The notes below the pieces were generated by a model that was not told the DNA's origin, searched no databases, and saw only the letters and a list, made by a program, of their open reading frames with translations. From positions 110,105 through 174,104 of the forward strand of contig NZ_FOBX01000015.1 of the NCBI RefSeq assembly GCF_900109945.1: a stretch of 64,000 nucleotides of DNA, given 5' to 3'. Made by a program: the position numbers and the translations under genes. The stretch is from Bradyrhizobium sp. OK095. GTDB taxonomy: Bacteria; Pseudomonadota; Alphaproteobacteria; Rhizobiales; Xanthobacteraceae. Positions 25,709-33,878 of this stretch are shown here, in pieces. How positions within the stretch are numbered: position 1 is the stretch's first letter; every line of letters starts with the position of its first letter.

Positions 25709-26727
25709 TGAAAGAGTTCACGCCGGCTCCCGATTCCGCCTCGATCGTTTCCGTCACCGACCGCGTCAAGCCGGTTACGCTCGGCATGGGCGTGACCTCG
25801 GCGCATTTCCTTGGCCCCCGCGCCGCCTTCGTCGGCGCCGAGGAGAATGTCGCCTTCGTCGACGCCAAGGGCGAGATCTCCACGGTCGCCGTTCATAGCG
25901 GCGGCATTCTCTCAGTTGCCTCCGACGGCAAGCGCCTCATCATGGGCGGCGACGACGGTAAAGTTGTCGCGCTCGACGCCAAGGGCGAGGTGACGCTGCT
26001 CGCCACCGATCCGAAGCGGCGCTGGATCGACGCGGTGGCACTGCATCCCGACGGAGCCTTCGCCTGGTCGGCTGGCAAGGTCGCGACCGTCAAGAGCGGC
26101 AAGAACGAAGGGAAGTCGCTTGAGGTGCCTTCGACCGTGGGCGGGCTCGCCTTCGCGCCAAAAGGCCTGCGGCTCGCGATCGCGCATTACAACGGCGCGA
26201 CGCTGTGGTTTCCGAACATGGAGGGATCGGCCGAATTCCTGCCCTGGGCCGGCTCGCATCTCGGCGTCACCTTTAGTCCGGACAACAAATTCCTGGTCAC
26301 CACCATGCACGAATCGGCGCTGCACGGCTGGCGGCTCGCCGACAACAGGCACATGCGCATGACCGGCTATCCCGGTCGCGTCCGTTCGATGTCCTGGAGC
26401 GCGGGCGGCAAGGGGCTGGCGACCTCGGGCGCCGACACCGTCATCATTTGGCCGTTCGCCAGCAAGGACGGTCCGATGGGCAAGGAGCCTGCGATGCTCG
26501 CGCCGCTCCAGGCCCGCGTCTCGGTCGTCGCCTGCCACCCGAAGAACGACATCTTCGCCGCCGGTTATAGCGACGGCACCGTGCTGATGGTGCGGCTGGA
26601 GGACGGCGCGGAGATCCTGGTCCGCCGCAACGGCACCCCGCCGGTGGCTGCGCTGGCGTGGAACGCCAAAGGCACGCTGCTGGCGTTCGCCGATGAAAAT
26701 GGCGACGGCGGTCTTCTGGAGCTTTGA
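25708..26727 (+). CDS. WD40-like beta-propeller protein coupled to the COG0523 GTPase
   Basis: 339 residues. Repeated blades such as GVTSAHFLGPRAAFVGAEENVAFVDAKG, ILSVASDGKRLIMGGDDGKVVALDAKG, GGLAFAPKGLRLAIAHYNGATLWF, VRSMSWSAGGKGLATSGADTVIIWPF and VSVVACHPKNDIFAAGYSDGTVLMVRL give about seven WD40-type units. No signal peptide, so cytoplasmic. Its ATG overlaps the GTPase stop (TGATG), a strong sign of joint function. It may be a scaffold or client for zinc delivery (inference); no enzymatic motif is seen. Confidence 0.88.
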   Translation: MKEFTPAPDSASIVSVTDRVKPVTLGMGVTSAHFLGPRAAFVGAEENVAFVDAKGEISTVAVHSGGILSVASDGKRLIMGGDDGKVVALDAKGEVTLLATDPKRRWIDAVALHPDGAFAWSAGKVATVKSGKNEGKSLEVPSTVGGLAFAPKGLRLAIAHYNGATLWFPNMEGSAEFLPWAGSHLGVTFSPDNKFLVTTMHESALHGWRLADNRHMRMTGYPGRVRSMSWSAGGKGLATSGADTVIIWPFASKDGPMGKEPAMLAPLQARVSVVACHPKNDIFAAGYSDGTVLMVRLEDGAEILVRRNGTPPVAALAWNAKGTLLAFADENGDGGLLEL

Positions 26728-26757
26728 TCTGTCATCGTTCTGACCGTATAGGGTTCT

Positions 26758-27474
26758 ATGCGGTTTCTGACGACCTTCCAGATTGCCGACTTCGCCGACA
26801 CGCTGGTCAGCCTGTTCACTGCCTTCGTGCTGGGCACGCTGATCGGCGCCGAGCGGCAATATAGGCAGCGGACCGCGGGCCTGCGCACCAACGTGCTGGT
26901 CGCGGTCGGGGCTGCCGCCTTCGTCGACCTCGCCATGCACCTGACCGGCTCGGACGGTGCGGTGCGGGTGATCTCTTACGTCGTCTCAGGCATCGGCTTC
27001 CTCGGCGCCGGCGTCATCATGAAGCAGGGCATGGACGTGCGCGGGCTCAACACCGCGGCGACGCTGTGGGCCTCCGCCGCCGTCGGCTCCTGCGCCGGTG
27101 CCGACATGGTCGCCCAGGCGGCCGCGCTGACCGTGTTCGTCATTGCCGGCAACACGCTGCTGCGCCCGCTGGTGAACGCGATCAACCGCATTCCGCTGAA
27201 TGAAAAGACGTCGGAGGCGACCTATTATTTCAAGCTGGCGGTCGCGCCGGACGCCTTGCCCGACATGCGCGACCGGCTGGTCGACAAGCTCGAGGACGCG
27301 AAATATCCAGTGGCCGATATCGACGTGGTTGAGACCGGGGACGATCTGATCGAGATTGTCGCAAAACTGGTCGCGACCGCGGTCGATCCGAACGAGCTGA
27401 ACGCGGTGGCGACCGACCTCCAGCACCTGCCGGGCGTGCGCCACGCCACCTGGGAAGTCAGCACCACCGACTGA
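26758..27474 (+). CDS. MgtC/SapB family membrane protein
   Basis: 238 residues. N-terminal membrane domain with the family blocks AFVLGTLIGAERQYRQRTAGLRTNVLVAVGAAAFVDLA, YVVSGIGFLGAGVIMKQG and VRGLNTAATLWASAAVGSCAG. The C-terminal domain is ACT-like (YYFKLAVAPDALPDMRDRLVDKLED). MgtC proteins act in low-magnesium adaptation and modulate membrane ATPase activity. It starts 30 bases after the WD40 gene, so it could be the end of the zinc operon transcript. Confidence 0.9.
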   Translation: MRFLTTFQIADFADTLVSLFTAFVLGTLIGAERQYRQRTAGLRTNVLVAVGAAAFVDLAMHLTGSDGAVRVISYVVSGIGFLGAGVIMKQGMDVRGLNTAATLWASAAVGSCAGADMVAQAAALTVFVIAGNTLLRPLVNAINRIPLNEKTSEATYYFKLAVAPDALPDMRDRLVDKLEDAKYPVADIDVVETGDDLIEIVAKLVATAVDPNELNAVATDLQHLPGVRHATWEVSTTD

Positions 27475-27556
27475 GCGCTTGCGGTTCCAGCCTTATCGGG
27501 CACGGAACCGCGGCCGCGCGAGTTCGTTGATCCCGCGGACAAAGGCGGTGATCGAC

Positions 27557-27889
27557 ATGCCCGGCCAGGATGACAAGCGCAGACTGAAGCTCGACCTGAC
27601 AATTGCCTGCTCGCTGTTCGCAGCCGGCATCGCGGTATCAATGATGTCACTGGCGCAAATCCGCGCCGAAAGCCGGATGGAGCTGGCGCAGGCGACGCAG
27701 CCGCTCCAGGGCACGCCGTCCGACGACCAGAGCAAGGCGCCCGCGGAGGCCAAGCCCGGCGGCGAGCGGCCGACGACGCCGGCGCCCGAGCCCGCGCGGC
27801 CCGATCCGCAGACCCAAGGCGCAGCCACTAGGCCCGCGTTGCCGCCAGCGCCGGCCGAGAAGATCGCCCCGCCGATCAAGGAGAAGTAG
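27557..27889 (+). CDS. Hypothetical protein with one membrane span and Pro/Ala-rich tail
   Basis: 110 residues. A basic start MPGQDDKRRLKLD precedes a hydrophobic segment LTIACSLFAAGIAVSMMSLA, then a low-complexity periplasmic tail rich in Pro, Ala and charged residues. No family recognised. ATG 27557 is chosen because it leaves a short cytoplasmic N terminus before the span. Coding status rests on length and a typical anchored-tail layout. Confidence 0.55.
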   Translation: MPGQDDKRRLKLDLTIACSLFAAGIAVSMMSLAQIRAESRMELAQATQPLQGTPSDDQSKAPAEAKPGGERPTTPAPEPARPDPQTQGAATRPALPPAPAEKIAPPIKEK

Positions 27890-28015
27890 CTCCGTCCTTC
27901 CTGGGCGACGCGATCGCGTCGCGGCGCCGACGCGCTGCCGCCTTTACGATCTCGCTTGTGTCACGCGGCTGTCCCATACTGCCGGCCTCGTTCAGAACGA
28001 CAGGCAGGTCCAATC

Positions 28016-28756
28016 ATGAAGATCGATGACGTCCGGCGAACCGCCTACTCGATGCCGCTCACCAGCCCCTCGTTTCCGCCGGGGCCCTATCGTTTTTTCA
28101 ACCGCGAATATTTCATCATCACCTACCGGACCGATCTCGAGGCGCTGGCCGCTGTGGTGCCGGAGCCGCTGGAGGTCGTCGAGCCGCTGGTCAAATACGA
28201 ATTCATCCGCATGCCCGATTCGACCGGCTTCGGCGATTACACCGAAACCGGCCAGGTGATCCCGGTCCGTTTCAACGGTGAGGAGGGCGGCTATACCCAT
28301 GCGATGTATCTGGACGACGAAGGGCCGATCGCCGGAGGCCGCGAACTCTGGGGGTTTCCGAAGAAGCTCGCGAGGCCGAAGATCGAAGTCGAAAGTGATA
28401 CACTGGTCGGCACGCTTCATTACGGCTCGGTGCTCTGCGCCAGCGCCACCATGGGCTACAAATACCGGCCGGCCGATCATGACGCGGTCGTCAAGAGCCT
28501 GAAGACCCCGAACTTCATTTTGAAGATCATCCCGCATGTCGACGGCAGCCCCCGGATCTGCGAACTGGTGCGCTTCCATCTCGAGGACGTCACGCTGAAG
28601 GAAGCCTGGACCGGCCCGGCCGCGCTCGGCCTGTTTCCTCACGCGCTGGCCGACGTCGCCAGGCTGCCGGTGCGCGAGATCGTCTCAGCGCTGCATTTCA
28701 AGGTGGATTTGACGCTGGGGCTCGGGAGCGTGGCGTTCGATTATCTGGCGAAGTAA
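28016..28756 (+). CDS. Acetoacetate decarboxylase family protein
   Basis: 246 residues, the normal length for acetoacetate decarboxylase (ADC), which converts acetoacetate to acetone and CO2 through a Schiff base. The block GGRELWGFPKKLARPKIE carries the paired lysines (the catalytic lysine is in the FPKK position), and EFIRMPDSTGFGDYTE is also conserved. Many ADC-like proteins in soil alphaproteobacteria have other keto-acid substrates, so the exact reaction is not certain. Start ATG 28016. Confidence 0.88.
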   Translation: MKIDDVRRTAYSMPLTSPSFPPGPYRFFNREYFIITYRTDLEALAAVVPEPLEVVEPLVKYEFIRMPDSTGFGDYTETGQVIPVRFNGEEGGYTHAMYLDDEGPIAGGRELWGFPKKLARPKIEVESDTLVGTLHYGSVLCASATMGYKYRPADHDAVVKSLKTPNFILKIIPHVDGSPRICELVRFHLEDVTLKEAWTGPAALGLFPHALADVARLPVREIVSALHFKVDLTLGLGSVAFDYLAK

Positions 28757-28782
28757 CGATCAAGCGACACTGCGCTTGATCG
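28757..28782. other. Perfect ten-base-pair hairpin at the end of the ADC-like gene
   Basis: CGATCAAGCG (28757-28766), ACACTG, CGCTTGATCG (28773-28782), starting at the base after the stop codon. There is no U run. It is followed directly by the long dyad repeat. It may stabilise or end the mRNA. Confidence 0.6.
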
Positions 28783-28906
28783 TCATGCCCGGGCTTGTCC
28801 CGCCTGCGCGGCCGAAGCCGCTTCGGCGAGGCGAAGGCCCGGGCATCCACGTTCTCTCTTGACGGCTGCCAAGACGTGAATGGCCGGGACAAGCCCGGCC
28901 ATGACG
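28781..28906. repeat. Dyad-symmetric intergenic repeat (type B)
   Basis: CGTCATGCCCGGGCTTGTCC at the left end returns inverted as GGGACAAGCCCGGCCATGACG at the right end, and internal GGCCCGGGCATCCACG is matched by CGTGAATGGCCGGG. It occupies the gap between two convergent genes. Confidence 0.78.
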
Positions 28907-28917
28907 AAGAGTGCGGT

Positions 28918-30360
28918 TCACCGCACCAGCACGTTCCTGAACTGCCAGGGATCGCTGGTGTCGATGTCTTCCGGAAACAGTCCCGGACGATCCGTCAGCG
29001 GCGTCCAGTCGGTGTAGAAACCCTTCACCGGGCCGAGATAGGGCAGCTGGATTTCCAGCAGGCGATCGAAATCCATCTCGTCGGCTTCGACGATGCCTTC
29101 CCTGGGGTTTTCCAGCGCCCACACCATGCCGCCGAGCACGGCGGAGGTCACTTGCAGGCCTGTGGCGTTCTGATAGGGCGCGAGCTTGCGGGTCTCTTCG
29201 ATGGAAAGCTGCGAGCCGTACCAATAGGCATTGTTGTCATGGCCGAACAGCAGCACGCCGAGCTCGTCGATGCCGTCGACGATCTCGTTCTCATCGAGGA
29301 TGTGGTGCTTTTCCTGCATCTTGGCGGCGCGGCCGAACATTTCATGCAGCGACAGCACGGCATCGTCAGCCGGATGATAGGCATAGTGGCAGGTCGGCCG
29401 ATAGACCGCCTTGCCCGATGCGTCACGCACCGTGAAGTAATCGGAGATCGAGATCGATTCGTTGTGGGTGACGAGGAAGCCATATTGCGCGCCGCGGGTC
29501 GGGCACCAGGTGCGCACGCGCGTGTTGGCGCCGGGCTGCATCAGATAGATGGCAGCACCGCAGCCGGCTTCGTGGGTGTGCGCATTCTCGGGCATCCATT
29601 TTTCATGGGTGCCCCAGCCGAGCTCGGACGGCTGCACGCCTTCCGACAGAAAGCCTTCCACCGACCAGGTGTTGACGAAAACGTCGGGATCTTTCGGCTT
29701 CTTCGAGCGCTGGGTGTCGCGTTCTGCGATGTGGACGCCCTTGATCCCGGCCTGCCGCATCAGATCCGCCCATTCGGCCTTGGTCTTCGGCTTGGGGGCA
29801 TTGAGCTTCAGATCGCCGGCGACATTGAGCAGCGCTTGCTTGACGAAAAACGAAACCATGCCGGGATTGGCGCCGCAGCAGGAGACGGCGGTCGTCGAGC
29901 CCGCGGGGCGCGCCTTCTTGGCGGCCAGCGTCACCTCGCGAAGCGCGTAGTTGGAGCGCGCTTCCGGGCCCTTCGACGAATCGAAATAGAAGCCGAGCCA
30001 GGGCTCGTTGACGGTGTCGATATAGAGGGCGCCGAGCTCGTTGCAGAGCTCCATGATGTCGGTCGAGCCGGTATCGACCGACAGATTGACGCAAAAGCCC
30101 TGGCCGCCGCCTTCGGTGAGCAGTGGGGTCAGCAACTCGCGATAATTGTCTTTGGTCACGGCCTTCTGGATGAAGCGCACATTCTGCTTCTCGCAATGCG
30201 CCTTGCGGCCCTCATCCTTGGGATCGATCACGGTGACGCGCGACTTGTCGTAGTCGAGATGCCGCTCGATCATCGGCAGCGTGCCTTTGCCGATGGAGCC
30301 GAAGCCGACCATGACGATGGGACCGGTGATCTTCGCGTAGATCTGCGAGGTGGGGCTCAT
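28918..30360 (-). CDS. hss: Homospermidine synthase
   Basis: 480 residues, the usual length. N-terminal Rossmann fold with IVMVGFGSIGKGTLPMIERH for NAD(H). Family signatures include NEPWLGFYFDSSKGPEARSNYALRE, CCGANPGMVSFFVKQALL and GWGTHEKWMPENAHTHEAGCG. It forms homospermidine from two putrescine (or spermidine plus putrescine) with release of ammonia or diaminopropane. Homospermidine is a main polyamine in rhizobia. The putrescine source, ornithine decarboxylase, is encoded 1.3 kb upstream on the same strand. Confidence 0.96.
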   Translation of the reverse strand: MSPTSQIYAKITGPIVMVGFGSIGKGTLPMIERHLDYDKSRVTVIDPKDEGRKAHCEKQNVRFIQKAVTKDNYRELLTPLLTEGGGQGFCVNLSVDTGSTDIMELCNELGALYIDTVNEPWLGFYFDSSKGPEARSNYALREVTLAAKKARPAGSTTAVSCCGANPGMVSFFVKQALLNVAGDLKLNAPKPKTKAEWADLMRQAGIKGVHIAERDTQRSKKPKDPDVFVNTWSVEGFLSEGVQPSELGWGTHEKWMPENAHTHEAGCGAAIYLMQPGANTRVRTWCPTRGAQYGFLVTHNESISISDYFTVRDASGKAVYRPTCHYAYHPADDAVLSLHEMFGRAAKMQEKHHILDENEIVDGIDELGVLLFGHDNNAYWYGSQLSIEETRKLAPYQNATGLQVTSAVLGGMVWALENPREGIVEADEMDFDRLLEIQLPYLGPVKGFYTDWTPLTDRPGLFPEDIDTSDPWQFRNVLVR

Positions 30361-30426
30361 GGATGGTTTCTCCGGAACGTGCTGGCGGACAATGGGTGGG
30401 GGGAGGATCAGGCGCTGCGGCGCTTT

Positions 30427-30816
30427 TCAGATGCTGCGGCGCTTGGCGGTCGCTTCGATTTCGACCTTCATCTCGGGCTTGGCGAGGGCGGTGACGACCA
30501 GCAACGTCGCCGCTGGCCTGATGTCACCGAGAACCTCACCGCAGACGGCGAAGTGGGCATCGATGGTGCTCGCGTCGGTGACGTAGTAGGTCACACGGAC
30601 GATGTCGGCCATCTCGAAACCGCCCTCCTTCAGGGCGGCTTCGATGGTCTTGAAGCAGTTGCGTGACTGGCTCGTGACATCTGAAGGCATCGACATCGTG
30701 GTGTAGTCATAGCCGGTGGTTCCCGCGACGAAGGCGAACTCACCGTCGATCACGGCGCGGCTGTAGCCGACGGTCTTCTCGAGGGGAGAGCCGGTGGAGA
30801 TCAGGCGACGGGACAT
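30427..30816 (-). CDS. RidA family protein (enamine/imine deaminase-like)
   Basis: 129 residues with the YjgF/YER057c/UK114 fold: YSRAVIDGEFAFVAGTTGYD, CFKTIEAALKEGGFEMADIVRVTYYVTD and the C-terminal RPAATLLVVTALAKPEMKVEIEATA, in which the RPA arginine and the final Glu match the RidA active-site pattern. RidA hydrolyses reactive enamines and imines from PLP enzymes. It lies between homospermidine synthase and ornithine decarboxylase, a PLP enzyme, so a clean-up role in polyamine metabolism is plausible. Confidence 0.88.
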   Translation of the reverse strand: MSRRLISTGSPLEKTVGYSRAVIDGEFAFVAGTTGYDYTTMSMPSDVTSQSRNCFKTIEAALKEGGFEMADIVRVTYYVTDASTIDAHFAVCGEVLGDIRPAATLLVVTALAKPEMKVEIEATAKRRSI

Positions 30817-30963
30817 GGGTTCGGCCTCGACTGAAAGGGGAATTTCGTGGGGTTAAAGGGCGTTTCCGGGGCTCGCGCAACCCCAAACGAACCGGGGCTG
30901 ACGCAGGCGCGGCCGGACGTTGCCGCTTAACGCGGCTTGGGTCGTCACCATGATGGCGATCCC

Positions 30964-31551
30964 TTAGGCCGCTTGCGCGTCGAGGCCGCGAACCGACCTC
31001 CGTTTGGGCAAGGCCGCTCCGGTCGGAACGATCATCCCCTCGGCGCCATCGAGCGCGCCGTCGGTGAATTCGACCGCCAGCAGGCGGTCGCGCTCGAACG
31101 GGCCGGGCAGCGAGAGCGCGCCGGTCTTCTCGCCCGTGAAGCCGAAACGGGCGTAATAGGGGGCATCGCCGAGCAGGATTACGGCTTCATGCCCGCGCGC
31201 CCGGGCGGCGGCCAGCGCTTGTTGCATCAGCGCGGCGCCGATCCCGAGCTCGCGGCAGGCAGGGTCCACCGCTAGCGGTCCGAGGACCAGAGCGGGCCTG
31301 CCTCCGGCGCTGACGTGCCACAGCCGCACGGTTCCCACGAGAGTCCCCTCGCGCACAGCCGACAGGGCGAGGCCTGCGGCAGGTGCACGTCCGTCGCGCA
31401 GGCGCTGGCAGGTGCGGCCATGGCGGTTGTCGCCAAAGCTTGCATCCAGCAGCGCTTCACGCATCGCAACGTCGGCAGCACGCTCCGCGCGGATCGCGAA
31501 CGGAGCGGCATTCGAAGTGAGGTCAACCTGTGTCTTCCGAAAAGCAGTCAT
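30964..31551 (-). CDS. GNAT family N-acetyltransferase
   Basis: 195 residues. GNAT motif A is in LGPLAVDPACRELGIGAALMQQALAAARARGHEAVILLGDAPYYARFGF. The enzyme transfers acetyl from acetyl-CoA to an amine. Position directly downstream of ornithine decarboxylase on the same strand suggests a polyamine or amino-acid substrate, but this is context only. A palindrome at 31630-31649 separates it from the decarboxylase. Confidence 0.87.
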   Translation of the reverse strand: MTAFRKTQVDLTSNAAPFAIRAERAADVAMREALLDASFGDNRHGRTCQRLRDGRAPAAGLALSAVREGTLVGTVRLWHVSAGGRPALVLGPLAVDPACRELGIGAALMQQALAAARARGHEAVILLGDAPYYARFGFTGEKTGALSLPGPFERDRLLAVEFTDGALDGAEGMIVPTGAALPKRRSVRGLDAQAA

Positions 31552-31629
31552 GGCGCGTCAGTCCCCGCTTGAACCCGCGTGCGAGAAGCGCGCCGGCTCA
31601 AGACGTCGTCAGATCGAAATGATGGGTAA

Positions 31630-31649
31630 GGAGCCGGCAAGCCGGCTCC
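31630..31649. other. Perfect inverted repeat between decarboxylase and GNAT genes
   Basis: GGAGCCGGC-AA-GCCGGCTCC, nine base pairs with a two-base centre. On the minus strand it lies 33 bases after the decarboxylase stop, without a clear U run. It may be a weak terminator or processing hairpin in the polyamine transcript. Confidence 0.55.
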
Positions 31650-31681
31650 CGGGTTCGTCAGGCCTCAGAAATGGAGGCAGC

Positions 31682-32824
31682 TTAGATGTGGTACGTCTTC
31701 AGCGGCGGGATACCGTTGAACGCCACCGCCGAGTAGGTCGACGTATAGGCCCCGGTGCCCTCGATCAGCAGCTTGTCGCCGATCTCGAGCGTGACGGGAA
31801 GCGGATACGGGCTCTTCTCGTACAGCACGTCGGCGCTGTCGCAGGTCGGGCCTGCGAGCACGCACGGCGTCATGTCCGCGCCGTCATGCGGGGTGCGGAT
31901 GGCATAACGGATCGACTCGTCCATCGTCTCGGCGAGACCGCCGAACTTGCCGATGTCGAGATAGACCCAGCGCACCTCGTCCTCGTCGCTCTTCTTCGAG
32001 ATGAGCACGACCTCGGATTCGATGATGCCGGCATTGCCCACCATGCCGCGGCCCGGCTCGATGATGGTCTCCGGAATCTGGTTGCCGAAGTGCTTGCGCA
32101 GCGCGCGGAAGATCGAGCGGCCGTAGGTGACGACCGGCGGCACGTCCTTCAGGTACTTGGTCGGGAAGCCGCCGCCCATGTTGACCATGGTCAGGTTGAT
32201 GCCGCGCTCGGCGCAGTCGCGGAACACCTGCGAGGCCATCGCCAGCGCACGGTCCCACGCCTTCACCTTGCGCTGCTGCGAGCCGACATGGAACGAGATG
32301 CCGCACGGCTCCAGACCCAGGCCCTTGGCGACGTCGAGCACGTCGACGGCCATTTCCGGGTCGCAGCCGAACTTGCGCGACAGCGGCCACTCGGCGCCGG
32401 CGCAGTCATAGAGGATGCGGCAGAACACCTTCGCGCCGGGAGCGGCACGGGCGATCTTCTCGACTTCAGCAGTGCAGTCGACCGCGAACAGGCGAATGCC
32501 GAGCGCGAAGGCACGCGCGATGTCGCGCTCCTTCTTGATCGTGTTGCCGAAGGAGATGCGGTCGGGCGTGGCGCCAGCGGCCAGCGCCATCTCGATCTCG
32601 GCGACCGTCGCGGTGTCGAAGCAGGAGCCCATGGACGCGAGCAGCGACAGCACTTCCGGCGCCGGGTTCGCCTTGACGGCATAGAACACGCGGCTGTCGG
32701 GCAGCGCCTTGGCAAAGGTCTGGTAATTGTCGCGCACGACTTCGAGGTCGACCACGAGGCACGGCTCGGTGTCCTGGCCCTCGCTGCGGCGGTTGCGCAG
32801 GAATTCCTGAATACGTTCGGTCAT
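31682..32824 (-). CDS. Ornithine decarboxylase (fold type III, PLP)
   Basis: 380 residues. PLP lysine is K51 in FYAVKANPAPEVL; GISFHVGSQQ, NMGGGFPTKY and EPGRGMVGNAG form the barrel phosphate-binding and substrate loops. Catalytic Cys328 is in GPTCDSADVLYE, with Asp330 typical of ornithine/lysine decarboxylases of the alphaproteobacterial COG0019 type. The product is putrescine, the substrate of the homospermidine synthase in this cluster. Dual ornithine/lysine use is possible. It is preceded by an unusually long structured region. Confidence 0.93.
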   Translation of the reverse strand: MTERIQEFLRNRRSEGQDTEPCLVVDLEVVRDNYQTFAKALPDSRVFYAVKANPAPEVLSLLASMGSCFDTATVAEIEMALAAGATPDRISFGNTIKKERDIARAFALGIRLFAVDCTAEVEKIARAAPGAKVFCRILYDCAGAEWPLSRKFGCDPEMAVDVLDVAKGLGLEPCGISFHVGSQQRKVKAWDRALAMASQVFRDCAERGINLTMVNMGGGFPTKYLKDVPPVVTYGRSIFRALRKHFGNQIPETIIEPGRGMVGNAGIIESEVVLISKKSDEDEVRWVYLDIGKFGGLAETMDESIRYAIRTPHDGADMTPCVLAGPTCDSADVLYEKSPYPLPVTLEIGDKLLIEGTGAYTSTYSAVAFNGIPPLKTYHI

Positions 32825-33324
32825 AGCACTCTCCTAAACGGCCCAGCGACGGGGATCCGTTCAAAAAAATTGCGTCGGATAAGAGCGCTCCGGCCAGATC
32901 GCGCGATGGAGGCGCGACGAGCCAAAGACTCAGATCAGACTGTGCTGCCGTGGATTGGTTGGGAGAGTTTCCCGCCCGCACACCTGGCAATGAAGGACAA
33001 GCCTTTTCAGTAGCCCGCGCCGGCGTTGGAATGCCGGTAGAGACCAAAAAAGCCCGATCCGTCGTTGCTTTAAGTCGCGTCCCCCGTTGAGAGCGGGGTG
33101 CGCCGGTTCGCCTCCGGCTGCCAGTCACGGTTGCAAAAAGTGAAGTCACCTTCGACAAGGCATCTCTTTGAGAGAGATGCTGGACGCTCCGGGTTTGCTT
33201 GGGTCTTGCGACCTCCGCACTTCCGAAGAGCCCCTCGGCTTCTTCACCCCTTGGCGGCTGTCCGGCCTCTTGTCCGGATACCTACCGACTGACACACGAC
33301 CACAGGCACGTGCGAAATTGGGCA
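32825..33324 (-). ncRNA. Structured 5' leader of ornithine decarboxylase (speF-motif candidate)
   Basis: No gene is credible here, yet the minus-strand transcript would fold repeatedly. Hairpins seen: TCCGG/CCGGA (33278-33261), a perfect eight-base-pair GCATCTCT/AGAGATGC (33180-33160), CCCCG/CGGGG (33098-33082), and CCGGC/GCCGG (33037-33020). A six-T run on the minus strand at 33051-33046 follows GGGC. An RNA motif named speF is known upstream of COG0019 decarboxylases in alphaproteobacteria. Identity with that motif is inferred from position, not aligned. Confidence 0.5.
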
Positions 33325-33330
33325 AGAGCG

Positions 33331-33359
33331 CACATAAGGCTTTTGACTCTGCTTCGCAA
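33331..33359 (-). promoter_or_regulatory. Candidate promoter of ornithine decarboxylase
   Basis: On the minus strand TTGCGA (33359-33354), 17 bases, TATGTG (33336-33331). It would start transcription near 33324 and give a leader of about 500 bases. The region 33331-33480 is more AT-rich than its surroundings. Proposed from pattern only. Confidence 0.35.
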
Positions 33360-33485
33360 GATTTTTTTTAGGCTGTGAGCAGAATTGCCTAACATCTGCT
33401 TGCGCAGTGTTGCGCGAGCGACGCGGAAGATGAACGTGCGTTAAGTTTTCTGTGTCGTGCGCGTGACTCAGTCGCGCAAGACGCG

Positions 33486-33740
33486 TCAGCCGCGCTTCGT
33501 GAACGGCTCGACGCGCTTGGCTGCGCGGATGAAGGCGGTCATCACCAGCACGCCGAGTGCGAACAGCACGGCCTGAAGGATGTGTGTGCCCTGGTCGCCG
33601 AGCCCGAACAGGATCGCGAGCGCCCAGCCACCGGCAAACGCGGCGCCAAACACCTCGGCGCCGATCAGGATGGCGGCGCTTATGACAGTGATGACGCTCG
33701 GCCAGACGATCTGACGGGAGGACGAGGAAGGTGCGTTCAT
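33486..33740 (-). CDS. Small two-span membrane protein
   Basis: 84 residues beginning MNAPSSSSRQ, with hydrophobic segments SVITVISAAILIGAEVFGAAFAGGWALAILFG and HILQAVLFALGVLVMTAFIRAA and a basic C terminus. ATG 33740 is preferred over 33827. No family is recognised. It is divergent from the oligopeptidase gene. Confidence 0.65.
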   Translation of the reverse strand: MNAPSSSSRQIVWPSVITVISAAILIGAEVFGAAFAGGWALAILFGLGDQGTHILQAVLFALGVLVMTAFIRAAKRVEPFTKRG

Positions 33741-33878
33741 GGGCGTTGGGGGTCCGTGGCTTCGAGGGCCGCAATCTCCCTGAAAAGGCGGGCGGGAGCA
33801 AGGCCAAATGGCCCAAAAAAGCCCCATCGCGTGCTATAGCTGGCCCCAACAAATCAGGCTCAAAAAACGAGACCAGCG

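Noticed and set aside
28795..30666. 623-residue open frame on the plus strand over homospermidine synthase
   Set aside because: It begins inside the dyad repeat and continues antisense to a clear enzyme gene.
31412..33013. 533-residue open frame antisense to ornithine decarboxylase
   Set aside because: Antisense shadow; the decarboxylase has all catalytic residues.
32466..33158. Minus-strand frame running from the leader into the decarboxylase
   Set aside because: Its 3' half overlaps the decarboxylase in another frame. The leader part has no family resemblance and crosses several hairpins. A short leader peptide inside it is not excluded.
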